Shown here: positions 49,496 to 62,098 of the stretch, piece by piece
Layout: the number at the start of each line of letters is the position of its first letter
Numbering within the stretch: position 1 is the first letter of the stretch
From: Schaedlerella glycyrrhizinilytica_A
Lineage (GTDB): Bacteria > Bacillota > Clostridia > Lachnospirales > Lachnospiraceae
NCBI RefSeq assembly: GCF_042852765.1
Contig: NZ_AP031414.1
Strand: one strand, 5' to 3'
DNA length: 64,000 nucleotides
The notes under the pieces: model-generated
Database searches by the model: none
The model's input: only the letters and a program-made list of their open reading frames with translations
Told to the model about the DNA's origin: nothing
Translations under genes and position numbers: made by a program

Positions 49496-51193
49496 ATGAA
49501 AGTAGTGATCGTAGGAGGTGTCGCAGGCGGAGCAACTGCGGCTGCAAGAATCAGAAGATTGGATGAAGAGGCAGAGATTGTTGTATTTGAACGGACCGGA
49601 TATATTTCTTATGCAAATTGCGGGCTGCCCTATTATATCGGCGGCACGATCGAAGATGCGGAAGAGTTGACGCTTCAGACGCCGGAGAGTTTCTGGAAGC
49701 GATTTCGTGTCCAAATGAAAGTACACCATGAAGTGACGGCAATCCATCCGGAGCGGAAAACAGTTTCCGTTAAAAATCTGGAAAATGCGGAAGAATTTGA
49801 AGAATCCTATGATAAGCTTCTACTTTCACCGGGAGCAAAGCCGGTACTTCCGAAGATTTCCGGTATCGGAAATGAGAAACTATTTACGCTTCGTACCGTG
49901 GAAGATACATTTAAGATCAAAAAATATATCGAAGAAAAGAAACCGAAGTCCGTGATACTTGCAGGCGGAGGGTTTATCAATCTGGAACTGGCAGAAAATT
50001 TACGGGAATCAGGAATGGATGTGACGATCGTTCAGCGCCCGAAACAGTTGATGAATCCATTTGATCCGGATATGGCATCTTTTATCCATAATGAAATGAG
50101 ACAGCATGGCGTGAAGTTATATCTTGGTCATACGGTGGAAAAAGTGGAGGAAAATGAACAAAGCATAAATGTTTTATTAAAAGATGGCACAGCTCTTCAA
50201 GCGGATATAGTTGTAATGGCGCTTGGGGTCACGCCGGATACGAAGCTTGCGAAAGCAGCGGGGCTGGAACTGGGAATAAAAGAAAGTATTCTTGTTGACG
50301 AGCGTATGGAAACGTCGGTTGCGGATATCTATGCGGTCGGGGATGCGGTGCAGGTGAAACATTCTGTGACCGGAGCGGATGTATTAATCTCACTTGCAGG
50401 ACCCGCAAACCGTCAGGGACGTATCGCAGCAGATAACATTTGCGGCGGTAAAAGCATCTATCACGGTTCTCAGGGAAGTTCTGTTATCAAGATTTTTCGC
50501 CTGACCGGAGCTGCAACGGGGATCAATGAGAGAACTGCAAAAAAAGCCGGAATCAATGTAGATAAAGTGATCCTTTCTCCAATGAGCCATGCGGGATATT
50601 ATCCGGGCGGAAAAATGATGACAATGAAAGTGATTTTTGAGAAAGAAAGTTATAGGCTTCTTGGTGCACAGATCATAGGATATGACGGTGTGGATAAACG
50701 GATCGATGTGCTGGCGACAGCAATCCATATGAAAATGAAAGCGACTGATTTAAAAGGTCTTGATCTTGCGTATGCTCCTCCGTATTCTTCGGCAAAAGAT
50801 CCGGTGAACATGGCCGGTTATATGATCGATAATATTTCGAAAGGGATTTTAAAACAATTTCATATAGAAGATATTGAAAAGGTAGTTCAGAAAGAAAATA
50901 TAGTACGTTTGGATGTGCGTACACCGGAAGAATATGCGCATGGGCATATCGATGGTTTTCGGAATATACCGGTAGATGAATTGAGAGAACGTCTGAATGA
51001 AATAGATACGGATAAACCAATTTATGTAATTTGTCAGAGCGGACTGCGAAGCTATATTGCCAGCCGCATTCTTTCGGGGAAAGGATTGGAGTGCTATAAT
51101 TTTGCCGGAGGATTTCGTTTTTATGATGCGGTGATCCGTGAACAAAGTTTGATCGAGACGTCATTGCCGTGCGGGATGGATCAGAGGAAATAA
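49496..51193 (+). CDS. CoA-disulfide reductase / rhodanese fusion
   Basis: 565 residues. FAD motif VVIVGGVAGGATAAARIRRL, redox Cys 42 in ISYANCGLPYYIGG, second dinucleotide motif VILAGGGFINLELAENL, FAD motif VADIYAVGDAVQV. From about residue 460 a rhodanese domain (RLDVRTPEEYAHGHIDGFRN; catalytic Cys near 513 in VICQSGLRSY). The family (CoADR-Rhd) reduces CoA persulfides, polysulfides or disulfides with NADH. The single-Cys centre is as in CoADR and not glutathione reductase. Confidence 0.93.
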   Translation: MKVVIVGGVAGGATAAARIRRLDEEAEIVVFERTGYISYANCGLPYYIGGTIEDAEELTLQTPESFWKRFRVQMKVHHEVTAIHPERKTVSVKNLENAEEFEESYDKLLLSPGAKPVLPKISGIGNEKLFTLRTVEDTFKIKKYIEEKKPKSVILAGGGFINLELAENLRESGMDVTIVQRPKQLMNPFDPDMASFIHNEMRQHGVKLYLGHTVEKVEENEQSINVLLKDGTALQADIVVMALGVTPDTKLAKAAGLELGIKESILVDERMETSVADIYAVGDAVQVKHSVTGADVLISLAGPANRQGRIAADNICGGKSIYHGSQGSSVIKIFRLTGAATGINERTAKKAGINVDKVILSPMSHAGYYPGGKMMTMKVIFEKESYRLLGAQIIGYDGVDKRIDVLATAIHMKMKATDLKGLDLAYAPPYSSAKDPVNMAGYMIDNISKGILKQFHIEDIEKVVQKENIVRLDVRTPEEYAHGHIDGFRNIPVDELRERLNEIDTDKPIYVICQSGLRSYIASRILSGKGLECYNFAGGFRFYDAVIREQSLIETSLPCGMDQRK

Positions 51194-51223
51194 ATCTTTC
51201 TATAAGTACATAAGCAGGAAAAA

Positions 51224-51260
51224 GCGGTGGAGAAATGAAAGAAACTCATTTCTTTACCGC
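51224..51260 (+). terminator. Probable terminator after the CoADR gene
   Basis: GCGGTGGAGAAATGA - 7 nt - TCATTTCTTTACCGC, a strong stem 30 nt after the stop; the following T run is missing. Confidence 0.5.
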
Positions 51261-51374
51261 GAACATGTAAATGAACTCGGCAACAGAAGAAAAATGCGAC
51301 AATTATTCCGTTTAAAACCGGGAAATCCTATTATTGTCTGAATTGCATGAAATAAATAAAAAACAAGAAAAACG

Positions 51375-51403
51375 TTGACAATTAATGGAGACGATGGTAA
51401 GAT
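51375..51403 (+). promoter_or_regulatory. rRNA promoter P1
   Basis: TTGACA (51375-51380), 17 nt, TAAGAT (51398-51403). The 180 bases before it hold only the hairpin at 51224 and AT-rich sequence; the next 185 bases have no gene. Confidence 0.8.
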
Positions 51404-51589
51404 AGTCTTCGTCGCTGAGGGGACAGGAACAAAACAAAAAAGATTTGCAGACCGGGGCTTGGCTGCCGCTGGGATACAAAGGGGATGTTTCGTTCCGGAA
51501 ACCGTAAGTACAGAGGAGTACAGAAGATGTGATCCTGGATCATCCGGCGGCAAACATCGAGGCTGAATGAAAGAACTTGAAAAAAGTTG

Positions 51590-51618
51590 TTGACAAACAG
51601 GAAACGATGTGATAATCT
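51590..51618 (+). promoter_or_regulatory. rRNA promoter P2
   Basis: TTGACA (51590-51595), 17 nt, TAATCT (51613-51618). Tandem promoters 215 bp apart are usual for rrn operons. Confidence 0.8.
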
Positions 51619-51663
51619 ATTAAAGCTGTCGCTTGAACAGACAGCGGAAAACAAAGAACCTTG

Positions 51664-51684
51664 ATAACTGAACAATAGACAACA
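51664..51684. repeat. 16S processing stem, 5' strand
   Basis: These 21 bases are the exact reverse complement of 53371-53391 beyond the 16S 3' end. They should fold into the RNase III stem that releases pre-16S RNA. ACTGAACAA within it resembles the rrn leader sequence common in Firmicutes. Confidence 0.9.
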
Positions 51685-51792
51685 GATCCTTGAAAATTTC
51701 TTAAGAGAAGATTTTTAAGAACGGTTTGAAACAAACCAAACAGTAAAAAGGAAAAGAATTGCTAGCAGCGATTCTTGACCAAGACAAACACT

Positions 51793-53329
<1,537 letters not shown>

Positions 53330-53370
53330 AAGAAAAGCTTTTTCCGAAGGGGAAAAGAAGTAAAGAGTTT

Positions 53371-53391
53371 TGTTGTCTATTGTTCAGTTAT
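53371..53391. repeat. 16S processing stem, 3' strand
   Basis: Exact reverse complement of 51664-51684; it lies between the 16S and the 5S genes. Confidence 0.9.
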
Positions 53392-53417
53392 TAAGTGAGA
53401 ACTTAATAACGAGACTT

Positions 53418-53534
53418 TTTGGTGGCGATGCGCTTGGGGGTAACACCCGTTCCCATCCCGAACACGATGGTTAAGACCCAAGCGGCCGATGGTACTGCAC
53501 TGGTGACGGTGTGGGAGAGTAGGTGGCCGCCAAA
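53418..53534 (+). rRNA. rrf: 5S ribosomal RNA placed between 16S and 23S
   Basis: TGGTGGCGATGCGCTTGGGG, CCCGTTCCCATCCCGAACAC and GGGAGAGTAGGTGGCCGCCA mark a complete 5S gene of about 117 bases, whose ends pair. It stands 92 bases after the 16S gene and before the 23S; no 5S follows the 23S. Ends are estimated. Confidence 0.96.
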
Positions 53535-53747
53535 TCCAAAAAAGAAAAACAGAATAGTTGTTAGGTATAGATACTGGCACAGATGAGCAACAACTTATCG
53601 CCGCCAACCCAGTCAGCAGGGCAGTGCTGTTCGGATAGCTGGTTTTACCAGTGATTAGAGTTTAGAAGAAATCTTCTGGGTTCTAATGACTGATAAATTC
53701 AGTCAGAACAGATGCAGAGTTGAAAGACCTACGCGCATCTTTATGTA

Positions 53748-53770
53748 CCTTGAAAATTGCATACAAAGAA
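53748..53770. repeat. 23S processing stem, 5' strand
   Basis: CCTTGAAAATTGCATACAAAGAA complements 56989-57011 with two mismatches; the pair would enclose the 23S RNA. The 200 bases between 5S and this site hold no tRNA. Confidence 0.85.
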
Positions 53771-53870
53771 AGAAATGATTAAATATCTTTTAATCAAGAC
53801 ATCCGAGGTAATGTTATATAACAACATTAACACTTCGAAGAAAACGAAGAGAAAAAATTGACTATTGCCA

Positions 53871-54023
53871 ACACATACACGCTAGTATGTGTCAGTTGAG
53901 AAAGAATACGACAGAGGTGATGTTTTGAAGCGGTTAGCTCGAAAATCCAAGATTTTCTCGCTATCATTTGCTTCGCAAATGTTCGCCAGAATCATTCCGT
54001 GTTCTAAGGAATGTAAACATTCC
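53871..54023 (+). other. Hairpin cluster in the spacer before 23S
   Basis: Four short stems in a row: ACACATAC/GTATGTGT (53871-53892), GAAAATC/GATTTTC (53941-53957), CATTTGC/GCAAATG (53965-53981), GGAATGT/ACATTCC (54008-54023). No gene or tRNA is present. Confidence 0.6.
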
Positions 54024-54063
54024 ACGAACAGGAAATGAACTGTCTCCCGCTTTCAAAACTAGT

Positions 54064-56959
<2,896 letters not shown>

Positions 56960-56988
56960 GACAGGTGATAGGAACAAAGTGGTGTTCA

Positions 56989-57011
56989 TTCTTTGTATGC
57001 AGTTTTGAAGG
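56989..57011. repeat. 23S processing stem, 3' strand
   Basis: TTCTTTGTATGCAGTTTTGAAGG pairs with 53748-53770. Confidence 0.85.
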
Positions 57012-57041
57012 TATATACCAATCAGATATGGAATGAGAGAG

Positions 57042-57070
57042 AACAGTATCGAGAGAGATACTGTTTTTTG
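57042..57070 (+). terminator. rRNA operon terminator
   Basis: AACAGTATC - GAGAGA - GATACTGTT followed by TTTTTG. It lies directly after the 23S processing stem, confirming that no 5S or tRNA follows in the operon. Confidence 0.9.
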
Positions 57071-57102
57071 TTTTCAGATAAGTTCAACATAAAGATGAGT
57101 GA

Positions 57103-57131
57103 TTGACATAAAAAGATAACTGCGTTAATAT
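57103..57131 (+). promoter_or_regulatory. Promoter of the second padR module
   Basis: TTGACA (57103-57108), 17 nt, TAATAT (57126-57131). The 100 bases from there to the gene are AT-rich; no clear palindrome was found. Confidence 0.8.
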
Positions 57132-57232
57132 ATACCTAGTAATACAAAGCGATATGTTTTATTTAGTAGATTTATAATTTCTCTATAAAATTCAAAATTT
57201 TCAAGTTATCATCGATGAGATGGAATTAGGAG

Positions 57233-57577
57233 GTGATTGAACTGAAGGATAAGTATGAAACACAGATGAAAAAAGGTGTTTTGGATATGCTTGTATTGAA
57301 ACTTCTAAGTAAAGAAGAAATGTACGGTTATCAGCTCATTAGTGAATTAAAATTGAAAAGCGGCGAACGTTTCTTTTTAAAAGAGGGTACTTTATATCCG
57401 ATTTTGTATCGTTTAGAAGATGATGGTCTGGTGAAAAGTTTCTGGAAGCAGACAGAGGGAAAAGGTGTTCCAAGAAAGTACTATGAGATTACAAGTGAAG
57501 GGCAGGACACTTTAAAAGAGATCACTCAATTATGGAGAGAAATTTGTGACAGTACGGCGAAGATCATGGAGGTATAA
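57233..57577 (+). CDS. PadR family regulator
   Basis: About 110 residues: MKKGVLDMLVLKLLSKEEMY, GYQLISELKLKSGERFFLKE, TLYPILYRLEDDGLVKSFWK and wing KGVPRKYYEITSEG. The start is unclear. GTG 57233 lies within AGGAGGTGATT itself; CTG 57242 has ideal spacing from that site; ATG 57266 matches many homologues but is far from it. It is followed directly by its HAAS-domain partner. Confidence 0.92.
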   Translation: MIELKDKYETQMKKGVLDMLVLKLLSKEEMYGYQLISELKLKSGERFFLKEGTLYPILYRLEDDGLVKSFWKQTEGKGVPRKYYEITSEGQDTLKEITQLWREICDSTAKIMEV

Positions 57578-57580
57578 GTG

Positions 57581-58225
57581 ATGAAAGAGAAATATATAAA
57601 GACGATAATCAAAAATTTGACCTGTTCGAAAAAGAAAAAAGAAGAGATTAAAAGACAGTTGGAAAGTGATATTGGGGAAGCGTTAAACACAGGTGAGAAG
57701 GTGGAAGATGTGATTTCAAGGATGGGAGAAGCCGATGAGATCACAAAAGCATTTAATCAGAGCTTTTCAGAAGAAGAGAAAAAGCAATTCCGTAAAGAGA
57801 GAAGGAATAGAAGATTTCTTCAGATCACAGGAGTACTTGCAGTTTTAATTTTGCTATTCTGGTGGACCGTGCCGAAAAATACGTTGCTTACAGAGAGTAA
57901 ATTATTTGATGCTGAGGAAGTAGAGAAGAAGACGGAGCTGATCATTCAATATCTGGATGAAGAAAATTATCAGGAAATTAAAAAGTTGTCAATTGAAAAA
58001 CTCGCAGATATGATGAACAAAAAAGAAATGGATCAGGTGAAAAGTCATCTGGGAAACGACTGGGGAGAATTTCAGCATTTTGGAGAAGTATACCTGATCG
58101 AATCAAGCAGGATGGGACAGCATTCGGCGATTGCACAGATAAATGCTTCTTATGAGAATACAAGTGTCACTTATACCTTGAGTTTCAATCAGGATATGGA
58201 GTTGAATGGTCTGTGGATCAAGTAA
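57581..58225 (+). CDS. HAAS-domain membrane protein with DUF3887-like C terminus
   Basis: 214 residues. Residues 1-75 are a helical HAAS domain (KKKEEIKRQLESDIGEALNT, VEDVISRMGEADEITKAFNQ); a membrane helix follows (LQITGVLAVLILLFWWTV, about 87-104); the outer part (YLDEENYQEIKKLSIEKLAD ... SVTYTLSFNQDMELNGLWIK) resembles DUF3887. ATG 57581 has GGAGG 8 nt upstream. The joining of a PadR-coupled inner domain to an outer sensor-like domain suggests signalling. Confidence 0.82.
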   Translation: MKEKYIKTIIKNLTCSKKKKEEIKRQLESDIGEALNTGEKVEDVISRMGEADEITKAFNQSFSEEEKKQFRKERRNRRFLQITGVLAVLILLFWWTVPKNTLLTESKLFDAEEVEKKTELIIQYLDEENYQEIKKLSIEKLADMMNKKEMDQVKSHLGNDWGEFQHFGEVYLIESSRMGQHSAIAQINASYENTSVTYTLSFNQDMELNGLWIK

Positions 58226-58271
58226 AAGAAAAGTGCCCCTGAAGGGTTGAAAAAGAAAAGGAGAAGTTTCT

Positions 58272-59228
58272 ATGGATTGGGTGATGAGTCTTATTATTTT
58301 CGGATGCAACGTTTTGACAGTGTTGATCTGCAGATATGCTTATCCGATTCGAAATGAATATAAAGATGGGATGATATTGTGGACGCACATTCCGGCATAT
58401 GAAGCCAAGAATCAAGAGGTTCAGAACCTGGTACTGAAAAGTCAAAGTCAATGGAAATGTTATCACTGTATCGGCTTCTTCAGCGGAGTGGGAATCAGTC
58501 TGCTCGGGGCAATTTCTTTGGAACTCTCGATCGTTGTATGGCTGTTCTGGATGATGGCTTATCTTATAGGCTGCTATCTTTTATTAGTGAAGATTTATAG
58601 GAATATGCTTCGATTAAAAAAAGCAAATCATTGGTATGATGAGAAAACCGCGCGAATCCGTCTGAGCACTGACTCAGACGTAAAGACATCCGGACCGATG
58701 TATGTGGACGAGGATGAGTATTGGAAAAACGGTTGGTACAGTAATCCCAACGATAAGCGTTTTTTGGTAAACGATAAATTCTGCAATATGAATATGTCTT
58801 TTAATATGGCAAGACCGGGAGCGCGAATCCTTGTGGGAAGTCTGCTGGCAGTGGTTTTAGGCGTGATCTTCTGGTGTATTTATCTTTTTATACCGTTAAT
58901 ACATGTTGAATTTACACTTACAAGAACAGGAGATGAGATTCGGATTGAGGGCGGAGGATATGAGACAGAGTTTACAACAGAAGAAATAAAATCCGTAGAA
59001 ATTTTGCAAAAAGAAATAGGAGAATCGTTTCACAGAAAAAACGGGTTATCATCGGACGAATATCAGATTGGACACTTTAAAGGAAGTGAATCCGGTGAGA
59101 CAATGTTGTTTCTCTGCCAAGAGGTTATGCCGATTTTAAAAATCAAATTAGAAGACAGAACCATTTTTTTGAACAGCAGGGAAAAGAAAGAAATAAAGAT
59201 ATGGTATGACCAATGCGCAGTCAGATAA
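58272..59228 (+). CDS. DUF5808 membrane protein with PH-like C terminus
   Basis: 318 residues: membrane helices near 1-20, 70-88, 90-112 and 190-212. The cytoplasmic loop DEDEYWKNGWYSNPNDKRFL with VNDKFCNMNMSFNMARPGAR is the DUF5808 motif. The C-terminal 100 residues are beta-rich and PH-like. AAAAGGAGAAG precedes the ATG. It probably belongs to the second padR transcript (46-nt gap). Confidence 0.8.
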   Translation: MDWVMSLIIFGCNVLTVLICRYAYPIRNEYKDGMILWTHIPAYEAKNQEVQNLVLKSQSQWKCYHCIGFFSGVGISLLGAISLELSIVVWLFWMMAYLIGCYLLLVKIYRNMLRLKKANHWYDEKTARIRLSTDSDVKTSGPMYVDEDEYWKNGWYSNPNDKRFLVNDKFCNMNMSFNMARPGARILVGSLLAVVLGVIFWCIYLFIPLIHVEFTLTRTGDEIRIEGGGYETEFTTEEIKSVEILQKEIGESFHRKNGLSSDEYQIGHFKGSESGETMLFLCQEVMPILKIKLEDRTIFLNSREKKEIKIWYDQCAVR

Positions 59229-59289
59229 GAAGTAAAAAAGGTGAAGCTTGTGAAGAAATGGGAATTTGTTCATAAGTTTCTTTTTTTAC

Positions 59290-59344
59290 TTGACAATATC
59301 GAGTGTCGATAATATAGTGAAGATAGAAATATCGATACTCGATA
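59290..59344 (+). promoter_or_regulatory. Promoter and twin operators of the DUF2812-padR operon
   Basis: TTGACA (59290-59295), 17 nt, TATAGT (59313-59318). TATCGA-N3-TCGATA occurs twice: 59297-59311, inside the spacer, and 59330-59344, after the start of transcription. Centres are 33 bp apart, near three helical turns. The PadR protein encoded at the end of the operon is the likely binder. Confidence 0.75.
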
Positions 59345-59383
59345 ATAAAAAGGTGAGTGAGAATCCTGAAAGGAGGGGGGACC

Positions 59384-60706
59384 ATGAAGACAAGAAAGCG
59401 AGAGTTTCCTAAATTTCGATATAGGGAATGTGATGCATTTGCGGAATATTTACAAGAGCGGTCGATGAAAGGCTGGCATTTTAAAGAGTGGAAGTTTGGT
59501 CTGGTCTTTGAAAAGGGAGAGCCGGAAGATATTGTATATGATGTGGAAGTATTGCCGAAGGGGTCAGAGATGAGTTTACGACCTGAGATGGAAACCGAAG
59601 AGTATGCTGAGTATTGCAAGGCTGCCGGATGGAAGATGATAGACGCTCAGAGACGCTTCTGTATTTTTAGGAAAGAAAAGCTCGATGCGGTTCCGATCGT
59701 AACAGAGGAGGAGCGATTTGATAACGTTTATCATGCGGAATGGAAATCTTGGCTGAATTTATCCGGAGCCACATTATTTTTTACAATTTTGTATTGTATG
59801 GAATTCTGGTTTTTGACATTTGAAACATGGGTATTTTACAACGTATGGATTTTTTTGATCACGATGCTGATATTACAAAGTGCAGTTAGTATTGTTCAAG
59901 CTGTGGCTCTTATGTGCTGGCATCGTCGTAATCTGAAAAAAATGAAATCCGGTGAAAGTATCATTTATATAAGACAGAACCCTTTCTGGAGATATGAAAG
60001 AGAGATTGCATTTATTATAGTTTTGATGGGGACTAGTATTTTTTCATGGAATGAGATGCGGGAGGTCATTCCTACCGTGTGGATTTCAATCGGGATTATG
60101 CTTTTATTTTCTGCTTGGATTATGTATTGGAGACCGACTGCTTCTGATAACTGGCTTGCTCAATTAGTCGGTGGAATCGTAATCTTTTTGATCATATTTG
60201 CTGCCATGATGGTAGTTTTATTCGGGAATGAAGAAAGTACAGACAATAAAATCAGTCGATCGGAACTTCCGTTTGAGATGGGGGATTTTTGTGAAGCCTA
60301 TGAAGAGGCAGAAATACAAAGATATTATGCGGAGCATTCCTCTAGCATATTGGGGACGGTCTGGAAATGGAATCTCACTTATTATGGTTCATCGGAAAAC
60401 TGGATGAGTGCCGCTTTATATCAAAGTGATAAAAGATGGGTTTTGGATCGGATATGGAAAATAAAAACGAAACATTTAGAAGAATCCTATAAAAATGAAT
60501 CCGCTGCTGAGGTATGGGGCGCATTGGGAGTGTGGAAAATTGAAGAATCCGAATATTATATTTGTTATCCGGATCAGATATTGATCTTGTTTGTTCCACA
60601 GAAAATGGGGAAAGAAGAGATAGAAAGACTAAAAGAAATATTGGATACAAAAGAAATACGAATAATTTCTGACAAAAAAGAATTGCCGCAGGAAAGCAGG
60701 TTTTGA
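59384..60706 (+). CDS. DUF2812 family membrane protein
   Basis: 440 residues. The N-terminal DUF2812 domain (FRYRECDAFAEYLQERSMKG, YCKAAGWKMIDAQRRFCIFR) precedes five or so membrane helices from about residue 123 to 285; the C-terminal 150 residues are outside or inside the cell depending on helix number. ATG 59384 has AAAGGAGGGGGG upstream. DUF2812 genes are typically paired with PadR regulators, as here; function unknown. Confidence 0.85.
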   Translation: MKTRKREFPKFRYRECDAFAEYLQERSMKGWHFKEWKFGLVFEKGEPEDIVYDVEVLPKGSEMSLRPEMETEEYAEYCKAAGWKMIDAQRRFCIFRKEKLDAVPIVTEEERFDNVYHAEWKSWLNLSGATLFFTILYCMEFWFLTFETWVFYNVWIFLITMLILQSAVSIVQAVALMCWHRRNLKKMKSGESIIYIRQNPFWRYEREIAFIIVLMGTSIFSWNEMREVIPTVWISIGIMLLFSAWIMYWRPTASDNWLAQLVGGIVIFLIIFAAMMVVLFGNEESTDNKISRSELPFEMGDFCEAYEEAEIQRYYAEHSSSILGTVWKWNLTYYGSSENWMSAALYQSDKRWVLDRIWKIKTKHLEESYKNESAAEVWGALGVWKIEESEYYICYPDQILILFVPQKMGKEEIERLKEILDTKEIRIISDKKELPQESRF

Positions 60707-60708
60707 TT

Positions 60709-61032
60709 ATGGCAAGAGAACAATTTCAGACGTTGACAGAACCGATGTATTATATCCTTTTGTCACTTATGGAAGAGTGCTGTGGGGTGGACATTATGGA
60801 AAAAGTAGAAACAATTTCAGCAGGTCGGGTAAAAGTGGGACCGGGTACATTGTATGCGATGCTTTCAAAATTTGAAGAAAATCATATTATTGTGAAAACT
60901 GCGGAAATCGGACGAAGAAAATCCTATGTGATCACGGATCTCGGAAAAGAAATGGTGGAAAAAGAATATAAAAGATTACGGATTATGGCGGAAGACGGAG
61001 AACGATATTTTAGAAAAAAAGATTTGATTTAG
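60709..61032 (+). CDS. PadR family regulator (DUF2812-linked)
   Basis: 107 residues: TEPMYYILLSLMEECCGVDI, GPGTLYAMLSKFEENHIIVK, wing GRRKSYVITDLGKEM. ATG 60709 follows the DUF2812 stop by 2 nt; a TTG at 60703 overlaps that stop. The regulator comes last in its operon, unlike the other two padR modules in the window. Confidence 0.92.
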   Translation: MAREQFQTLTEPMYYILLSLMEECCGVDIMEKVETISAGRVKVGPGTLYAMLSKFEENHIIVKTAEIGRRKSYVITDLGKEMVEKEYKRLRIMAEDGERYFRKKDLI

Positions 61033-61058
61033 GAGAACGACAACGTTCTCCTTTTTTC
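61032..61058 (+). terminator. Terminator after the DUF2812-padR operon
   Basis: GGAGAACG - ACAA - CGTTCTCC followed by TTTTTT; the stem starts on the last base of the stop codon. Confidence 0.93.
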
Positions 61059-61104
61059 TTAGCTTTAATGTGGTAAAATGCAGGCGACAAGGAGGAAATG
61101 AGAT

Positions 61105-61776
61105 ATGAATAAGAAAAGAACGATTTTTTGTATATTGGGAATGTTAGCGGTGATTTTACTTGGCGGCTGTGCGAGGTTTGATGCGGCAATGTATGTGCAG
61201 GCAGTATTGGATACATCTTATAAAGGGGAGACAGAGCGCTACATAGAAATGACCGGCGGATCAAAAGAAGAAGCACAAGAAATTTTTCAGAAAAAAATGA
61301 AGGCTACGATGAAAGAATTTAAGACAACACAGCTTTCAAAGGAATTAGAGAAGCAGTACGAAAGCTTATTCGGAAATATTATGAAACAAATGAATTATCA
61401 GGTCGCAGAAGCTCAAAAAGAGAAGCGGGGCAGTTATATTGTAAAAATAACGGTAAAACCGATGCTGTTGTTTGATGAGACATACGATGAATTTCAACAG
61501 CGGGCGAAGGCTTATGCAAAAGAAATCACGGATCAGGTGACAAAAAATGGCGAGATGCCGGAAGAAGAGTTGATGCAGCAAGAAGTCTATCGGATTTATT
61601 ATGAAGTACTCAAGGAAGGATTAGAAGCAGGTGTTTCTTATGGAGCGCCCAAGGACGTCTTACTGCATGTGATCCGACAAAAAGACGGAACATATGAAAT
61701 TGCCAATCAGGATGTGATCACATTGGATGCCATGCTGATTTCTACAAGCAGTCTTGACAAGACAGAGCGGCAATGA
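61105..61776 (+). CDS. Hypothetical lipoprotein
   Basis: 223 residues. Signal peptide with lipobox LLGGC (Cys 22), then a mostly helical, charged protein (RYIEMTGGSKEEAQEIFQKK, LSKELEKQYESLFGNIMKQM). It resembles the DUF5105-type lipoproteins in general build, but I cannot assign it firmly. AAGGAGG precedes the ATG. The dapA promoter overlaps its last codons. Confidence 0.75.
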   Translation: MNKKRTIFCILGMLAVILLGGCARFDAAMYVQAVLDTSYKGETERYIEMTGGSKEEAQEIFQKKMKATMKEFKTTQLSKELEKQYESLFGNIMKQMNYQVAEAQKEKRGSYIVKITVKPMLLFDETYDEFQQRAKAYAKEITDQVTKNGEMPEEELMQQEVYRIYYEVLKEGLEAGVSYGAPKDVLLHVIRQKDGTYEIANQDVITLDAMLISTSSLDKTERQ

Positions 61777-61782
61777 TATTCT
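61754..61782 (+). promoter_or_regulatory. Promoter of the lysine riboswitch-dapA unit
   Basis: TTGACA (61754-61759), 17 nt, TATTCT (61777-61782). The -35 and spacer lie within the end of the lipoprotein gene, whose TGA is the last three bases before the -10. Confidence 0.8.
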
Positions 61783-61810
61783 TTATTAGAAACAAGAAAT
61801 AGTGAAATAG

Positions 61811-61978
61811 AAACGTAGGTAGAGGTTGCACTCTTTATCAGTAAGGTGCCGGATGTACAGGAGCAGGGGAAAGCATCAGAAAGGAAAGATTGCCGAAAGT
61901 ATATGAGACCTGAAATCATATTGCTTGGGTGTGGCGTGAAGAACGACATGGCTGTCATCGCAGGATGGAGAGCTATCT
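61811..61978 (+). ncRNA. Lysine riboswitch (L box)
   Basis: Conserved L-box parts appear in order: GTAGAGGTTGCA, CAGTAAGGTG, GGGGAAAG, TTGCCGAAAGTATA, ATATTGCTTGGGTGTGGC, GACATGGCTGTCAT, and the closing GGAGAGCTATC. Lysine binding should favour the terminator downstream and switch dapA off. Ends are approximate. Confidence 0.9.
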
Positions 61979-62004
61979 GATTTATACATTATGTATATAT
62001 TGGG

Positions 62005-62030
62005 GACGGCGCATCTTGCCGTTTCTTTTT
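62005..62030 (+). terminator. Riboswitch-controlled terminator
   Basis: ACGGC - GCATCTT - GCCGT followed by TTCTTTTTT. Short stem with a good T run, 27 nt after the L box. Confidence 0.75.
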
Positions 62031-62098
62031 TCGTTTATCAAATGAGACGGAACGATGTGTTTTCCGTATTACTTTAACCATAAAGGAGGAAGAAAGCA

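Noticed and set aside
53535..54063. tRNA genes in the rRNA spacer
   Set aside because: No tRNA cloverleaf, GTTCRA T-loop with acceptor pairing or CCA end could be found; the stems there are short separate hairpins.
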